DNA of 53,817 nt from Bacteroidaceae bacterium. GTDB lineage: Bacteria; Bacteroidota; Bacteroidia; Bacteroidales; Bacteroidaceae. The stretch spans positions 1-53,817 of the forward strand of contig JAGAAS010000038.1 in NCBI GenBank assembly GCA_017615125.1, given 5' to 3'. The notes below the pieces were generated by a model that saw only the letters and a program-made list of their open reading frames with translations, had not been told where the DNA came from and did no database searches. Position numbers and translations under genes: made by a program. Positions 1-8,543 of the stretch are shown here, in pieces (within the stretch, counting starts at the first letter, position 1; each line of letters opens with the position of its first letter).

Positions 1-153
1 GGGCAAAAGTAATAAAAGCCAAGCGCAAATCAAAATAATAGGAAGCTTTTTTTTGCCCTTCCCGGAAAGTCCTAAAGGAACAGTCAAAAATATCCCCCAA
101 CAAGCAATTTCCGCTTTTTCTTTGCCAGACGAGCCCTTTCGCCAACAAAGTCG

Positions 154-171
154 AAAGTTTAGGTAAACTTT
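154..171. repeat. 8-bp inverted repeat AAAGTTTA-gg-TAAACTTT
   Basis: AAAGTTTA (154-161) and TAAACTTT (164-171) form a perfect dyad with a 2-nt centre. It lies just upstream of the 22-bp palindromic array, and its sequence resembles the GTTTAAC-type units found at 14291 and 45839. Its role is unknown. Confidence 0.6.
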
Positions 172-176
172 TTAGG

Positions 177-242
177 TTGCTCAACGCGTTGGGTAACCTT
201 GCTCAACGCGTTGGGTAACGTTGCTCAACGCGTTGAGCAACC
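177..242. repeat. Three tandem 22-bp palindromic repeats
   Basis: Units run 177-198, 199-220 and 221-242. Units 1 and 2 begin TTGCTCAACGCGTTGGGTAA. Unit 3 carries the perfect 20-bp palindrome TTGCTCAACGCGTTGAGCAA (221-240). The array lies about 190 bp upstream of the promoter of the secreted glycosidase gene. It is not a CRISPR array because the units abut with no spacers. The dyad symmetry would suit a dimeric DNA-binding protein or a cruciform or hairpin, but which is unknown. Confidence 0.85.
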
Positions 243-428
243 CCCAAAGTCAAAGGAAAAAAACCGAAGAAATGCGAAATAGGTTCCTTTGAGTAAAAAC
301 ACGAAAGAGGCAAGAGGTACGGCGGACACATCTTCCTCAAATCTGTTCCCACGCTAGGTTGAATATCATTGATTTCCGCCTCCCCACGACTTCACACTTG
401 TTAAAAATCGATTTTTCTCCCCGTTTGA

Positions 429-460
429 TTTGGTGCTTTTAAATTAATAAGGTATCTTTG
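429..460 (+). promoter_or_regulatory. Bacteroidetes-type promoter, TTTG-N20-TATCTTTG
   Basis: TTTG at 429-432 and TATCTTTG at 453-460 are 20 nt apart. This matches the known Bacteroidetes -33/-7 consensus (TTTG, N19-21, TAnnTTTG). It lies 53 bp upstream of the first gene at 514. The rest of 1-513 holds the palindromic repeats and no credible gene. Confidence 0.7.
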
Positions 461-513
461 CAGACCTAATATGTTTTATCCTTTGAAAGCTTAACCCGCC
501 AAAAAGCCATACC

Positions 514-3246
514 ATGAAGAGACTTCTTCTCCTCCCCTTGTCGCTGCTCATACTGTTTCCGACGGTTTCCGGCCAGGCTGCCAACGCCAAGCAGACCGTA
601 AGCCAGGTCACCGACGCTGTGTCGCTGACTACCGACGTCGACTACATCATTACCGGCACCGAGCCGTTCGCTACCGCCGGCAGCGTCGACATTGTCAATG
701 GGGAGCACGCCGTTGTCATCTTCAAGAACATCAAGCCCAGCATCGTCATCCGCGACTTCCTCACCAACGTCTACATCAACGGCGAGAAAGCCCGCAACGA
801 TGAAAACTGCCAGGTGAAAATGTATGCGCAAGGCGCTATTGTCTTCCCCTACGGGAAAGATTTCAAGCCACTTACCGTCTATTCCGAGCCTAACTTCGGA
901 GGAGAGTCGGTCGACAACTTCGGGCTTGAGAACTCGGGCGGGTTTATGAACACGCTCACCGACGCAAAGCTCAACAACCGCATCCGAAGCTTCAAGCTCA
1001 AGCGAGGCTATATGGTCACCTTTGCCCTAGGAACAGGCGGATGGGGATACAGCCGATGCTTCATTGCCGACCAAGAAGACCTGGAGGTAGCAGAAATGCC
1101 TGCCAATATGGACAGCCGCATCTCGTCGTACCGTCTCTTCAAATGGCAGAATGCGCAGAAGAAAGGACTCGCCAGCGATACCGGCTCGGGCGCGAACAGC
1201 GCGCTTAACTCCTCGTGGTGCTACACCTGGAGCACGGGGACAAACCGATACCCCGACACCGAGTGCGTTCCCAACCATATCTACGAAGACTGGCCCTCGC
1301 CCGCTTCATGCGGAGGCGTCACTTATTCGTGCCACTTGAAGACCAACAACGAACCCGGCAATTCCGCAGACGATCATCCGCAGGATGTTCAAACGGTGCT
1401 CGACAATTGGCAAAACCTGATGCGCACAGGACTTCGCCTCTGCTCCGAGACCTCCCACGACGGCAGCATGTCGCACCTCCAGCAGTTCTTCAAGGAAATA
1501 GACGCGCGCGGATGGAGATGCGACATCGTCGACTTGCATTGCTACTGGGCTTCCGGAACCTTCAACAGCCTCACGTGGTACAGCGACAACTACAGCAACG
1601 GGCGTCCCATCTGGATTTCGGAATGGCTCTGGGGAGCCTCGTGGAACAAAAACGGAATCTTCGGAGCCGTCAGCTCCAGCGACTGGGACAGCTTCTCCAG
1701 CGCGAACCAGAAGAAATGCTACGACGGGACCAAACCTATCCTCGACATTCTCAACAGCAACCCGCGCGTAGAGCGCTACGCCTACTGGAACAGCGAACGG
1801 AACTGCTCCAAAATCTACAAAGACGGCACCCTTTCCACGCTGGGAGAATACTATGCTAAAATGGAGTCAGGACTCGGCTATCGCGCCGAATTGCAGAAGA
1901 TACCCAATGTCGTTTACGTCGCTCCGACCAACCTCGCAGGAACCTATTCCAAGGACAACCGCACATACACGATGAAATGGAACGACGACAACGGGGACAT
2001 GTGCGATTCCATCGTTGTAGAGCGCATGCTGCCAGGCGAGGAGCAGTATACCCGCATCGCTACCCTGCAACCGAAAGACAAGACAAACGCAAATGGCGCT
2101 TCCTATTCGTATGTCGACACGCTTTCAGTTTCCGGCGTCTACACCTACCGAGTAGGCACCTATCCCATCGGGCAAAAAAATGCCAGATATTCGACAGCCG
2201 TCACTGTAGCAGCCAGCTATGCGGAGGGAGACGGAACCGTCCAGTTCGGCACAGTATCTGCCACAAACACCAACTACGTATACAGCTATTTCGGCACACC
2301 ATTCGAAGAACTTCCCGTAGTCATCCTTGGCCCTATCTCCTACAACAACACGTCTGTGCCTCTCTGTCATCATCTTCATACGTTGAAAAAAGATTATTTC
2401 CAATACCGCTTCTTCCCTTGGACTCTCTCCAGCAACCAGACGATGAGCAAAGAAGACAGAGCCAGCTACATAGCCCTCGCCCGAGGGAACGGCGACTTTG
2501 GAGGTTTGCGCTACGAAGCCAATCAGATTCAGGCAGAGCAGATGGATGAGAACTTCTTCACGAATAGCTATGGGAAGCTGAAGGGCGATACGGCCTTCAT
2601 CCATTTCAACCAGCCCTTTGAGCCGGGCGACACTCCCGTCGTGTTTGTTAATGTTCTCACAGCACGCGAAGCCTATCCGCTCATGTGGAAAGTCTTCGAT
2701 GTCACCCCCGAAGGATTCAAGATCTATCTTATGCGGGAAAAGGGCATCACAAGCGTATTCATCACCGAAAACGTTCAGTATCTTGCCATCCAGCGCGGGA
2801 CAGGATGTATTCTTGGGAAGAAACGCATCGACGTAGGGTTGGCAAGGGAAGCTGTCGGAGGCATTGTTGCTCGCACGGTGGAGTTTGGCGAAATTCTGGA
2901 GAACCCTATGTTGTGGGGAGAGCCGCAAACAGCGAAGGAAAGCAAAGCTGCTATCACGCGCTACGTGAAGCTCACGCCCTCTTCAGTGAGCATACGACGC
3001 TCTATCGACACAAGCGAATCGAACACCACCTCTTCCGTCCGAGAAGATTTCGGCTGGATGGTCATTTCCGATAGTGAGCTACCCGAATCTATCCTCCCCG
3101 CACAAAACCAAAAGGAGAAACATCCCATACGTATCGAATACTATTCCCTCGATGGAAAACTTGTCCGACAGCCTCAAAACGGCTTGTTCATCCAACGATA
3201 CATCTATAACGACGGAACATCAAAGGCGATAAAAAAGAAATTCTAA
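514..3246 (+). CDS. Secreted Asl1-like glycosyl hydrolase with beta/gamma-crystallin-like, FN3-like and sorting-tail regions
   Basis: A 910-residue exported protein with a signal peptide at about residues 1-22. Residues 112-211 look like a beta/gamma-crystallin domain (TVYSEPNFGG, then SRISSYRLF). Residues 212-455 resemble the Asl1-like glycosyl hydrolase catalytic region (GH128-like, clan GH-A). It has an NNEP motif giving a likely acid/base E280 and a WISEWLW motif giving a likely nucleophile E370. Residues 467-562 look like fibronectin III, followed by an unassigned beta-rich region. The last 40 residues (YYSLDGKLVRQP, NGLFIQRYIY) resemble the Bacteroidetes type IX sorting tail. The substrate is probably a beta-glucan-like polysaccharide by family analogy, but this is inference. 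The next gene follows after 63 bp and is probably co-transcribed. Activity is unproven. Confidence 0.75.
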   Translation: MKRLLLLPLSLLILFPTVSGQAANAKQTVSQVTDAVSLTTDVDYIITGTEPFATAGSVDIVNGEHAVVIFKNIKPSIVIRDFLTNVYINGEKARNDENCQVKMYAQGAIVFPYGKDFKPLTVYSEPNFGGESVDNFGLENSGGFMNTLTDAKLNNRIRSFKLKRGYMVTFALGTGGWGYSRCFIADQEDLEVAEMPANMDSRISSYRLFKWQNAQKKGLASDTGSGANSALNSSWCYTWSTGTNRYPDTECVPNHIYEDWPSPASCGGVTYSCHLKTNNEPGNSADDHPQDVQTVLDNWQNLMRTGLRLCSETSHDGSMSHLQQFFKEIDARGWRCDIVDLHCYWASGTFNSLTWYSDNYSNGRPIWISEWLWGASWNKNGIFGAVSSSDWDSFSSANQKKCYDGTKPILDILNSNPRVERYAYWNSERNCSKIYKDGTLSTLGEYYAKMESGLGYRAELQKIPNVVYVAPTNLAGTYSKDNRTYTMKWNDDNGDMCDSIVVERMLPGEEQYTRIATLQPKDKTNANGASYSYVDTLSVSGVYTYRVGTYPIGQKNARYSTAVTVAASYAEGDGTVQFGTVSATNTNYVYSYFGTPFEELPVVILGPISYNNTSVPLCHHLHTLKKDYFQYRFFPWTLSSNQTMSKEDRASYIALARGNGDFGGLRYEANQIQAEQMDENFFTNSYGKLKGDTAFIHFNQPFEPGDTPVVFVNVLTAREAYPLMWKVFDVTPEGFKIYLMREKGITSVFITENVQYLAIQRGTGCILGKKRIDVGLAREAVGGIVARTVEFGEILENPMLWGEPQTAKESKAAITRYVKLTPSSVSIRRSIDTSESNTTSSVREDFGWMVISDSELPESILPAQNQKEKHPIRIEYYSLDGKLVRQPQNGLFIQRYIYNDGTSKAIKKKF

Positions 3247-3309
3247 CATACAATCAGAAAAAGAAGAAGAAAACAACCCTCAATTATTAATCAATTACAT
3301 TTTTTACTT

Positions 3310-6300
3310 ATGAGAAAATTCTTTACACTTTGCGCAGTTGCGTTGACAGCCCTCGCTATCAACGCACAAACAGAGCAGCTGAAGACGGGAGACCATTTCA
3401 GCTACACCGGCTCTGACGGAGTAACAAGAGGTTACACCATCGTTGGTGACAACCTTATCCCAAACCCCAGCTTTGACAACGGTGTTGACAACTGGTTGGG
3501 AGGCGATGGCAACGCCCTTGGAAGCGCCACATGGAACTCAACTGGAGGCGTGGACGGCGGAGCTTACATCATCCCGCAGACAAACTCAGGTAAAGGAGGA
3601 AATGCCTCCATCGGTACAGCGTGGGCTCTTGAGATAGGAAAGACTTACGTCTTCAGCTACTACATCAACAACACCAGCAACACAGCAGCCGTTGAGAAAG
3701 AAGGCTATATCGTTACCTCGCAAACCAACACGCCGCGCGGAGACGAGACACTCACGCTGATGTATGCCCATGAAGATGCAGATTTGGCTTGGACACAAAA
3801 CATTGTCGTTACCGAAGCAAAGTACAACTACCTGCAGTTCTGCGCTCGCTGGCTGAATGGTGCTCACGGATTTGATGCTTTCATCCTTGCCGAAGTTGAG
3901 CAGGACGCCGATCCTACCGAATTGGCAGAACTCGTTGAGCTTTGCACCGAGGTTCTGGACTCTTATGACGAGCCCGACGAGGAATCCTATGCCACATTTG
4001 AGTCTATGATTTCCGAAGCCAACGGAATGGTTTTGGATTACACAGAGTTCACAGCCGTGCAGTTCAATGAGATGATTGCCGCTCTGAAGGAAGCTCTCCT
4101 TGACTATCAGATGGCAAACGCCGATGACGACCATATCGTGGATGTCACCGACAGATATATCAAGAACCCCAAGTTCGACAACGGTATGGTAGACTGGGAG
4201 CGGAACAATGATGCCGTGAACGGAGGAACAAACATCCGAGTACAACACTATTTCCAGGAAATAACCGACCGAGTACTTGAAATCAACGGACTTCCAGGAG
4301 TTGATACCTACATTCGTCAGTCAGTCAAAGGGCTTCCGAGAGGCTATTACATCTTCTCGGTACAATGCGTGATGACCCACTCAGCAGGAGAAACCGAACC
4401 TACGGGATGCTATATCTTCTGTAATGGTGCCGAGCAGGATATGAAGACTGCAGAGATGACTGGAAGCGATGCAGGTTACGCCGATTCTCATCCCGAGACG
4501 TTCTCCATTCGAGGCGTAGTGACTGAAGACTCTATCGTAGTCGGAATGATGGGTAAAACGGACGGTCTCTACTCTTACGTTGCTATCGACAACGTGAAAC
4601 TTGAATACGCAGGTTTCAATGTAGGTATCTACCTTCAGGCTCTCTGCGAGGAAATCGAAGAATATCTGGCAGAACATGCCGACGAAATCCTTCCTATGAT
4701 AGCTGCAGACCTTGAAGATGAGATGATTGAAGCCATGGGCGTTCTTGGCTCCGAGGATGATATTATGACTGCCGAATATGACAAGCTCAGCAACATCTAC
4801 AAGCAAGCCCAGAACTCCGTTTTGAAGATGCAAGAACTCAGCAATGTGAACGAGCAGTTGCTGGAACTCCTCAACAACACAACCTATCCTGGAGCAGAAG
4901 CGGCTCTCGCTGTTTACGAAGAAGCTCAGAATCTTATTGACGGAAACGACGACGAGGCTAAATACCAGGATATTCTTGACATGATTGCAAAAGTTGAGCA
5001 GGCTATCAAGGATTATAAGATGAGCCAAGAAGCCTCACACGACAACCCTGCTGACTATTCGTTCTTTATCACTAACCCTGAGCTCTACACCAGCAACGAA
5101 GGATGGACTGGAAGCAATCCTGGCTACCAATACAATGTTGCAGAATTCTACAACATGGATTGGGATATGTATCAGACTATCACAGGCCTTCCCAATGGTT
5201 TGTATGAAGTAGGTTTGACTGGCTTCTTCCGCACAGGAGCAAACGACGGAGGTGATGCCTACCGTGCAGGAAGCGAGAACCTGCTTGCAAAGCTTTATGC
5301 TAACAGCAGCGTAACAAGCATCATGTCGCTCTACACATTTACCTCAGGCGAGGCAGGCTGCTCCGATGATGGTGTAAACGGATACATCAACGTACGCCAG
5401 TATGCTGACGAAGCATTCACCAATGGATTCTACACAACAAATGCTGTTAAGGTAATTGTAACAGACGGCACGCTTAAGATTGGTGTTCGTGGAAGCAATC
5501 ACGAGAATACTAGCTGGTTTGCATTCAGAGACTTCACATTGAAGTACTTTGGCGAAGCTACCGATGAGGATAAGCAAGAAATGTGGAATTCAGCACAAAC
5601 GGAAGCCAACAGCATTCTTGAAGGACTTCTCCCCGGAGACAAGGCCGACTTCAATGAGGCAATCAATGCCGCTAAAGCTTTGAGTGATGTAATGGAAGGC
5701 TACGAGAAGCTTGTTGCTGCAAACGAAGAGTATGAAAAGATTGCTGCTGACACCAAGACGTTCCTTGCCGGCAATTACGCAACCGCTCAAGCTGCAAGCG
5801 ATGCTGTCAGTGCCGCAGCTGCTGCCTTCACGAAGGCTGCTATCGAGAAAGCTGACGCCAAATCAACCATCCTTGAGGGTATTGACACAAAGCTTGCCGC
5901 TTATCTGGATTATGCTGAATATGTAGCAGAAGTGAAAGATCTTGTTGCAGCTGCTGCAAAGAACAAATACGATGCTAAATATGTAACTGTAGTAACTGAT
6001 CTCTTGACAGCAAACGAGGATATCCTGAAAGAAGAGTTCCGCACAGCCGATGTTGTTGCCGACAGAAAAGCACGCCTCGAAGCTGCCGTTGCCGCAATGA
6101 AGAAGAGCGCGCTCACTTCTGTTGCCGCAGGAACCGACGTAAGTGATTTGCTCATCGCCAATCCGAATATCGACAGCGTTGACGGTTGGAGCATTATCCT
6201 CGGAACGGGCAACCAGCCAAGCATCACAGGACAGTATTGGACAGGCGACGCCAACAATCGCTACTTAGACAGTTGGAACGGAACAGCAGGCAAGCTTAAC

Positions 6301-6918
6301 TTTACAGCTTATCAGATTCTGACTGACATCCCTAACGGAACCTATACCCTTGAGTGTCACGGACGTTCTAGCGGCAACAATGCCTTCATGTTTGCCAACA
6401 CAGCTTCTTATGCTGACGAAAAGAACGACTCCACGATGGCTATCAACGTAGCTGGCGGCGACACCAAGTGGGCTCTCTTCCCCAACGACGCAGATACAGG
6501 CGGTGAGCTGTGGCTTGCCGACAGCCTGCTCTGGGTTAAGGACGGCACGACTACCGATGTCTTCAACGCACACGACGGCTCAGGCTTCGGATGGGCTATC
6601 CGCACCATTGAGGGCATCACAGTTACCGATCACGTAATGACGATAGGTATCACCTGCGACAGCACGCTCACAGGCAAGCCTTTCGACGGCACGTGGTTCT
6701 CGGCAGACGAATTCAGGCTCACCATTACCGCTTTGGGCGACAACAGCAACTGGACTATCGAGACGCAAGTTGCCAACATTGTGGCAGGCGAAGCCGAAAA
6801 GGTTGAATACTTCACTATTGACGGACGTCAAGCTGCTGAGCCCCAGAAGGGCCTCAACGTCATCCGCACGATTAACAAAGACGGAAGCATCAGCGTTAAG
6901 AAAGTATTCATCCGTTAA
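3310..6918 (+). CDS. Secreted multimodular protein, four galactose-binding-like modules alternating with helical linkers
   Basis: A 1202-residue protein with a signal peptide (MRKFFTLCAVALTALAINAQ). Four modules start with a similar phrase: LIPNPSFDNGVDNW (from about residue 50), YIKNPKFDNGMVDW (277), FFITNPELYTSNEGW (575) and LLIANPNIDSVDGW (940). They resemble CBM4/9-type jelly rolls. Between them lie helical, Ala/Glu-rich stretches (about 199-270, 439-575 and 756-935) of FIVAR-like or coiled-coil character. The C-terminus (YFTIDGRQAAEPQKGLNVI to the end) resembles a type IX sorting tail. No catalytic domain was recognised, so a surface-binding or adhesive role is inferred. Two modules of the CotH protein at 46051 share this style. 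A hairpin terminator follows at 6989. Confidence 0.7.
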   Translation: MRKFFTLCAVALTALAINAQTEQLKTGDHFSYTGSDGVTRGYTIVGDNLIPNPSFDNGVDNWLGGDGNALGSATWNSTGGVDGGAYIIPQTNSGKGGNASIGTAWALEIGKTYVFSYYINNTSNTAAVEKEGYIVTSQTNTPRGDETLTLMYAHEDADLAWTQNIVVTEAKYNYLQFCARWLNGAHGFDAFILAEVEQDADPTELAELVELCTEVLDSYDEPDEESYATFESMISEANGMVLDYTEFTAVQFNEMIAALKEALLDYQMANADDDHIVDVTDRYIKNPKFDNGMVDWERNNDAVNGGTNIRVQHYFQEITDRVLEINGLPGVDTYIRQSVKGLPRGYYIFSVQCVMTHSAGETEPTGCYIFCNGAEQDMKTAEMTGSDAGYADSHPETFSIRGVVTEDSIVVGMMGKTDGLYSYVAIDNVKLEYAGFNVGIYLQALCEEIEEYLAEHADEILPMIAADLEDEMIEAMGVLGSEDDIMTAEYDKLSNIYKQAQNSVLKMQELSNVNEQLLELLNNTTYPGAEAALAVYEEAQNLIDGNDDEAKYQDILDMIAKVEQAIKDYKMSQEASHDNPADYSFFITNPELYTSNEGWTGSNPGYQYNVAEFYNMDWDMYQTITGLPNGLYEVGLTGFFRTGANDGGDAYRAGSENLLAKLYANSSVTSIMSLYTFTSGEAGCSDDGVNGYINVRQYADEAFTNGFYTTNAVKVIVTDGTLKIGVRGSNHENTSWFAFRDFTLKYFGEATDEDKQEMWNSAQTEANSILEGLLPGDKADFNEAINAAKALSDVMEGYEKLVAANEEYEKIAADTKTFLAGNYATAQAASDAVSAAAAAFTKAAIEKADAKSTILEGIDTKLAAYLDYAEYVAEVKDLVAAAAKNKYDAKYVTVVTDLLTANEDILKEEFRTADVVADRKARLEAAVAAMKKSALTSVAAGTDVSDLLIANPNIDSVDGWSIILGTGNQPSITGQYWTGDANNRYLDSWNGTAGKLNFTAYQILTDIPNGTYTLECHGRSSGNNAFMFANTASYADEKNDSTMAINVAGGDTKWALFPNDADTGGELWLADSLLWVKDGTTTDVFNAHDGSGFGWAIRTIEGITVTDHVMTIGITCDSTLTGKPFDGTWFSADEFRLTITALGDNSNWTIETQVANIVAGEAEKVEYFTIDGRQAAEPQKGLNVIRTINKDGSISVKKVFIR

Positions 6919-6988
6919 GAAGGAACCGCACTGAGCTGGCTTTTAATACAAGTCAACATCAAAAGCGAAAACCCTATTTAAATAAGGA

Positions 6989-7024
6989 GGAGAGGAGCCC
7001 GCAAGAGCTTCTCTCCTTTTTCTT
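6989..7024 (+). terminator. Rho-independent terminator after the 514-6918 unit
   Basis: GGAGAGGAGC (6989-6998) pairs with GCTTCTCTCC (7007-7016) with one G-T wobble, and is followed by TTTTTCTTTCTT. It lies 71 bp after the stop of the 1202-residue protein gene. Confidence 0.75.
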
Positions 7025-7042
7025 TCTTCATACAGATTTTTT

Positions 7043-7093
7043 CCTTCTCCAAAAAAAATTATTCTTTCTTCATACGGCGAGATGTAGAAAGAA
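7043..7093. repeat. Dispersed CATACGGCG hairpin element, copy 1
   Basis: TTCTTTCT (7062-7069) and AGAAAGAA (7086-7093) flank a loop containing CATACGGCGAGAT (7071-7083). The 41 bases at 7043-7083 are identical to 27046-27086. It sits between a terminator and the promoter at 7159. Confidence 0.8.
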
Positions 7094-7158
7094 AAAAATT
7101 TTTTCCCTTCTTCATAATTTGCAGTTTTCCCTCGCAGGAAAACTTTTTGTCCTTTTTC

Positions 7159-7190
7159 TTTGTTTTTCTTTTCAGGAAGCCCTATTTTTG
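7159..7190 (+). promoter_or_regulatory. Bacteroidetes-type promoter, TTTG-N20-TATTTTTG
   Basis: TTTG at 7159-7162 and TATTTTTG at 7183-7190 are 20 nt apart, 32 bp upstream of the ATG at 7223. It should drive the four-gene unit that ends at the terminator at 14051. Confidence 0.7.
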
Positions 7191-7222
7191 CAAGATAATA
7201 CCATCGGGTTATTGATTTGCGT

Positions 7223-8515
7223 ATGAAAAAAACTATCTACCTATTGCTGTCGGTACTGTCAGGCCTGCTGTTGCTGAGCGGATGTTCCAAGGAATCACTG
7301 GATGAAACTCTGGACGCTGCCCTCACGCGCGACGACACGAACTCAGCGCCTACTGTCGTTACTATCGACACCGTCGACATAGATGTTGTTGCCAAAACCG
7401 TCAAGGCCTACGGGCGTGTCGTTTCCGAAGGCTCATCTGCCGTCACTAAACGAGGATTCCTGCTGTCGTCCACAACTGATTTGCCTGTATTAGGAATGAA
7501 AGCCTCGGAAGGAGTTCGTACTATCAGCGTAGGAAAAGGAATAGGTGATTTCAATAAGGTGATTACCGCCGTTGCTGCCGGCAAGACATATTTCCTGCGA
7601 GCGTTTGCCGTCAACGAAACAGATACCGCCTATGCTAATGTCTTCAGTTTCGACCAACGAGGCCCTCGCCCCGAAGTGGAAACATATCCCGTTGAGTTGC
7701 GCGTTCATAAGGCAGCTATCGTTTATGGGCATTTCATCAAATCAAGCGATTTAGTTTCGTTTGGCGTATGCCTAAGTCATGAGCCCAATCCAACCTTAGA
7801 TGACATCTGCGAATATGCTGCCGACACGTGCAAGATTAAAGGAATGACAGGAGAATTTGGCGTTTTGTTCGACGAGCTCGACTCCGAAAGGCTATATCAC
7901 GCCCGAGCCTTCGCCATTTCTTCTTCTGACACAGTTTATGGTCAAGACCGAATCTTCAAAACAGCACGTAAGGGTACCGTCAACTGGGGATGGTGGGGCA
8001 CCGAGGAAGAAGATGCGCGAGTTAATGGAAACGGAGCCGACGTGCGCATCCGAATAGCGATGGACAGCGCTTGCTACTACTACAACAACTATACAACCCT
8101 TGACAAATGGATTAACGTCAACTACGAGCCAGGAGTTCAAACAGCCGATTGCAACATTGACGGCTGGATGCGTTATGGGCCAGGTTCCTCCTATCAATGG
8201 GTTGGCACTTCGCAGCATGAGATTTCCCACGCGCTGGGCGTAGGAACATCGTCGAACTGGAATTCGCTGTTCGATTCTTCAGGGCTTTGGAAAGGTAAGA
8301 ACGCTAACCGCATCATACGGGCATGCTTCAACGACCAAAGTTACTACATACATATCTCTGGAGTGCATTTCTATCCCGGAGGTATTAACTACAGCAGCGA
8401 AGTAAACTCCGGAGAGAAGAACACACACGGCTTCGTCATCAAAGGGAAACGAATGCTGATTTCAAACGCCTTCATCCTGCATGGAATGCGTATGGACGGG
8501 ATGACAACGTATTAA
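7223..8515 (+). CDS. Lipoprotein with C-terminal HExxH metallopeptidase-like domain
   Basis: A 430-residue lipoprotein. The ATG at 7223 is preferred over an in-frame TTG at 7217 because it gives MKKTIYLLL with a lipobox ending at C21 (LLSGC). Two FN3-like repeats follow (around residues 45-135 and 140-250, with phrases such as YFLRAFAVN and YHARAFAIS). The C-terminal region (about 255-430) carries QHEISHALGVG, an HExxHxxG motif with H332, E333, H336 and G339. The usual metzincin third ligand three residues after the Gly is Thr, not His or Asp. H382 in HFYPGGINYSSE is a candidate replacement. A surface zinc peptidase or a degenerate relative is inferred. It is the first gene of the unit, 28 bp from the next. 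Confidence 0.65.
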   Translation: MKKTIYLLLSVLSGLLLLSGCSKESLDETLDAALTRDDTNSAPTVVTIDTVDIDVVAKTVKAYGRVVSEGSSAVTKRGFLLSSTTDLPVLGMKASEGVRTISVGKGIGDFNKVITAVAAGKTYFLRAFAVNETDTAYANVFSFDQRGPRPEVETYPVELRVHKAAIVYGHFIKSSDLVSFGVCLSHEPNPTLDDICEYAADTCKIKGMTGEFGVLFDELDSERLYHARAFAISSSDTVYGQDRIFKTARKGTVNWGWWGTEEEDARVNGNGADVRIRIAMDSACYYYNNYTTLDKWINVNYEPGVQTADCNIDGWMRYGPGSSYQWVGTSQHEISHALGVGTSSNWNSLFDSSGLWKGKNANRIIRACFNDQSYYIHISGVHFYPGGINYSSEVNSGEKNTHGFVIKGKRMLISNAFILHGMRMDGMTTY

Positions 8516-8543
8516 TGCATACAAAAAATCTCTTTAATCACCC

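Noticed and set aside
1-58. Terminator-like pairing GGGCAAAA (1-8) with TTTTGCCC (51-58)
   Set aside because: It is cut by the window edge and has a large loop, so it cannot be judged.
177-242. CRISPR array
   Set aside because: Units of 22 bp abut directly with no spacers, there are only three, and no cas genes are present.
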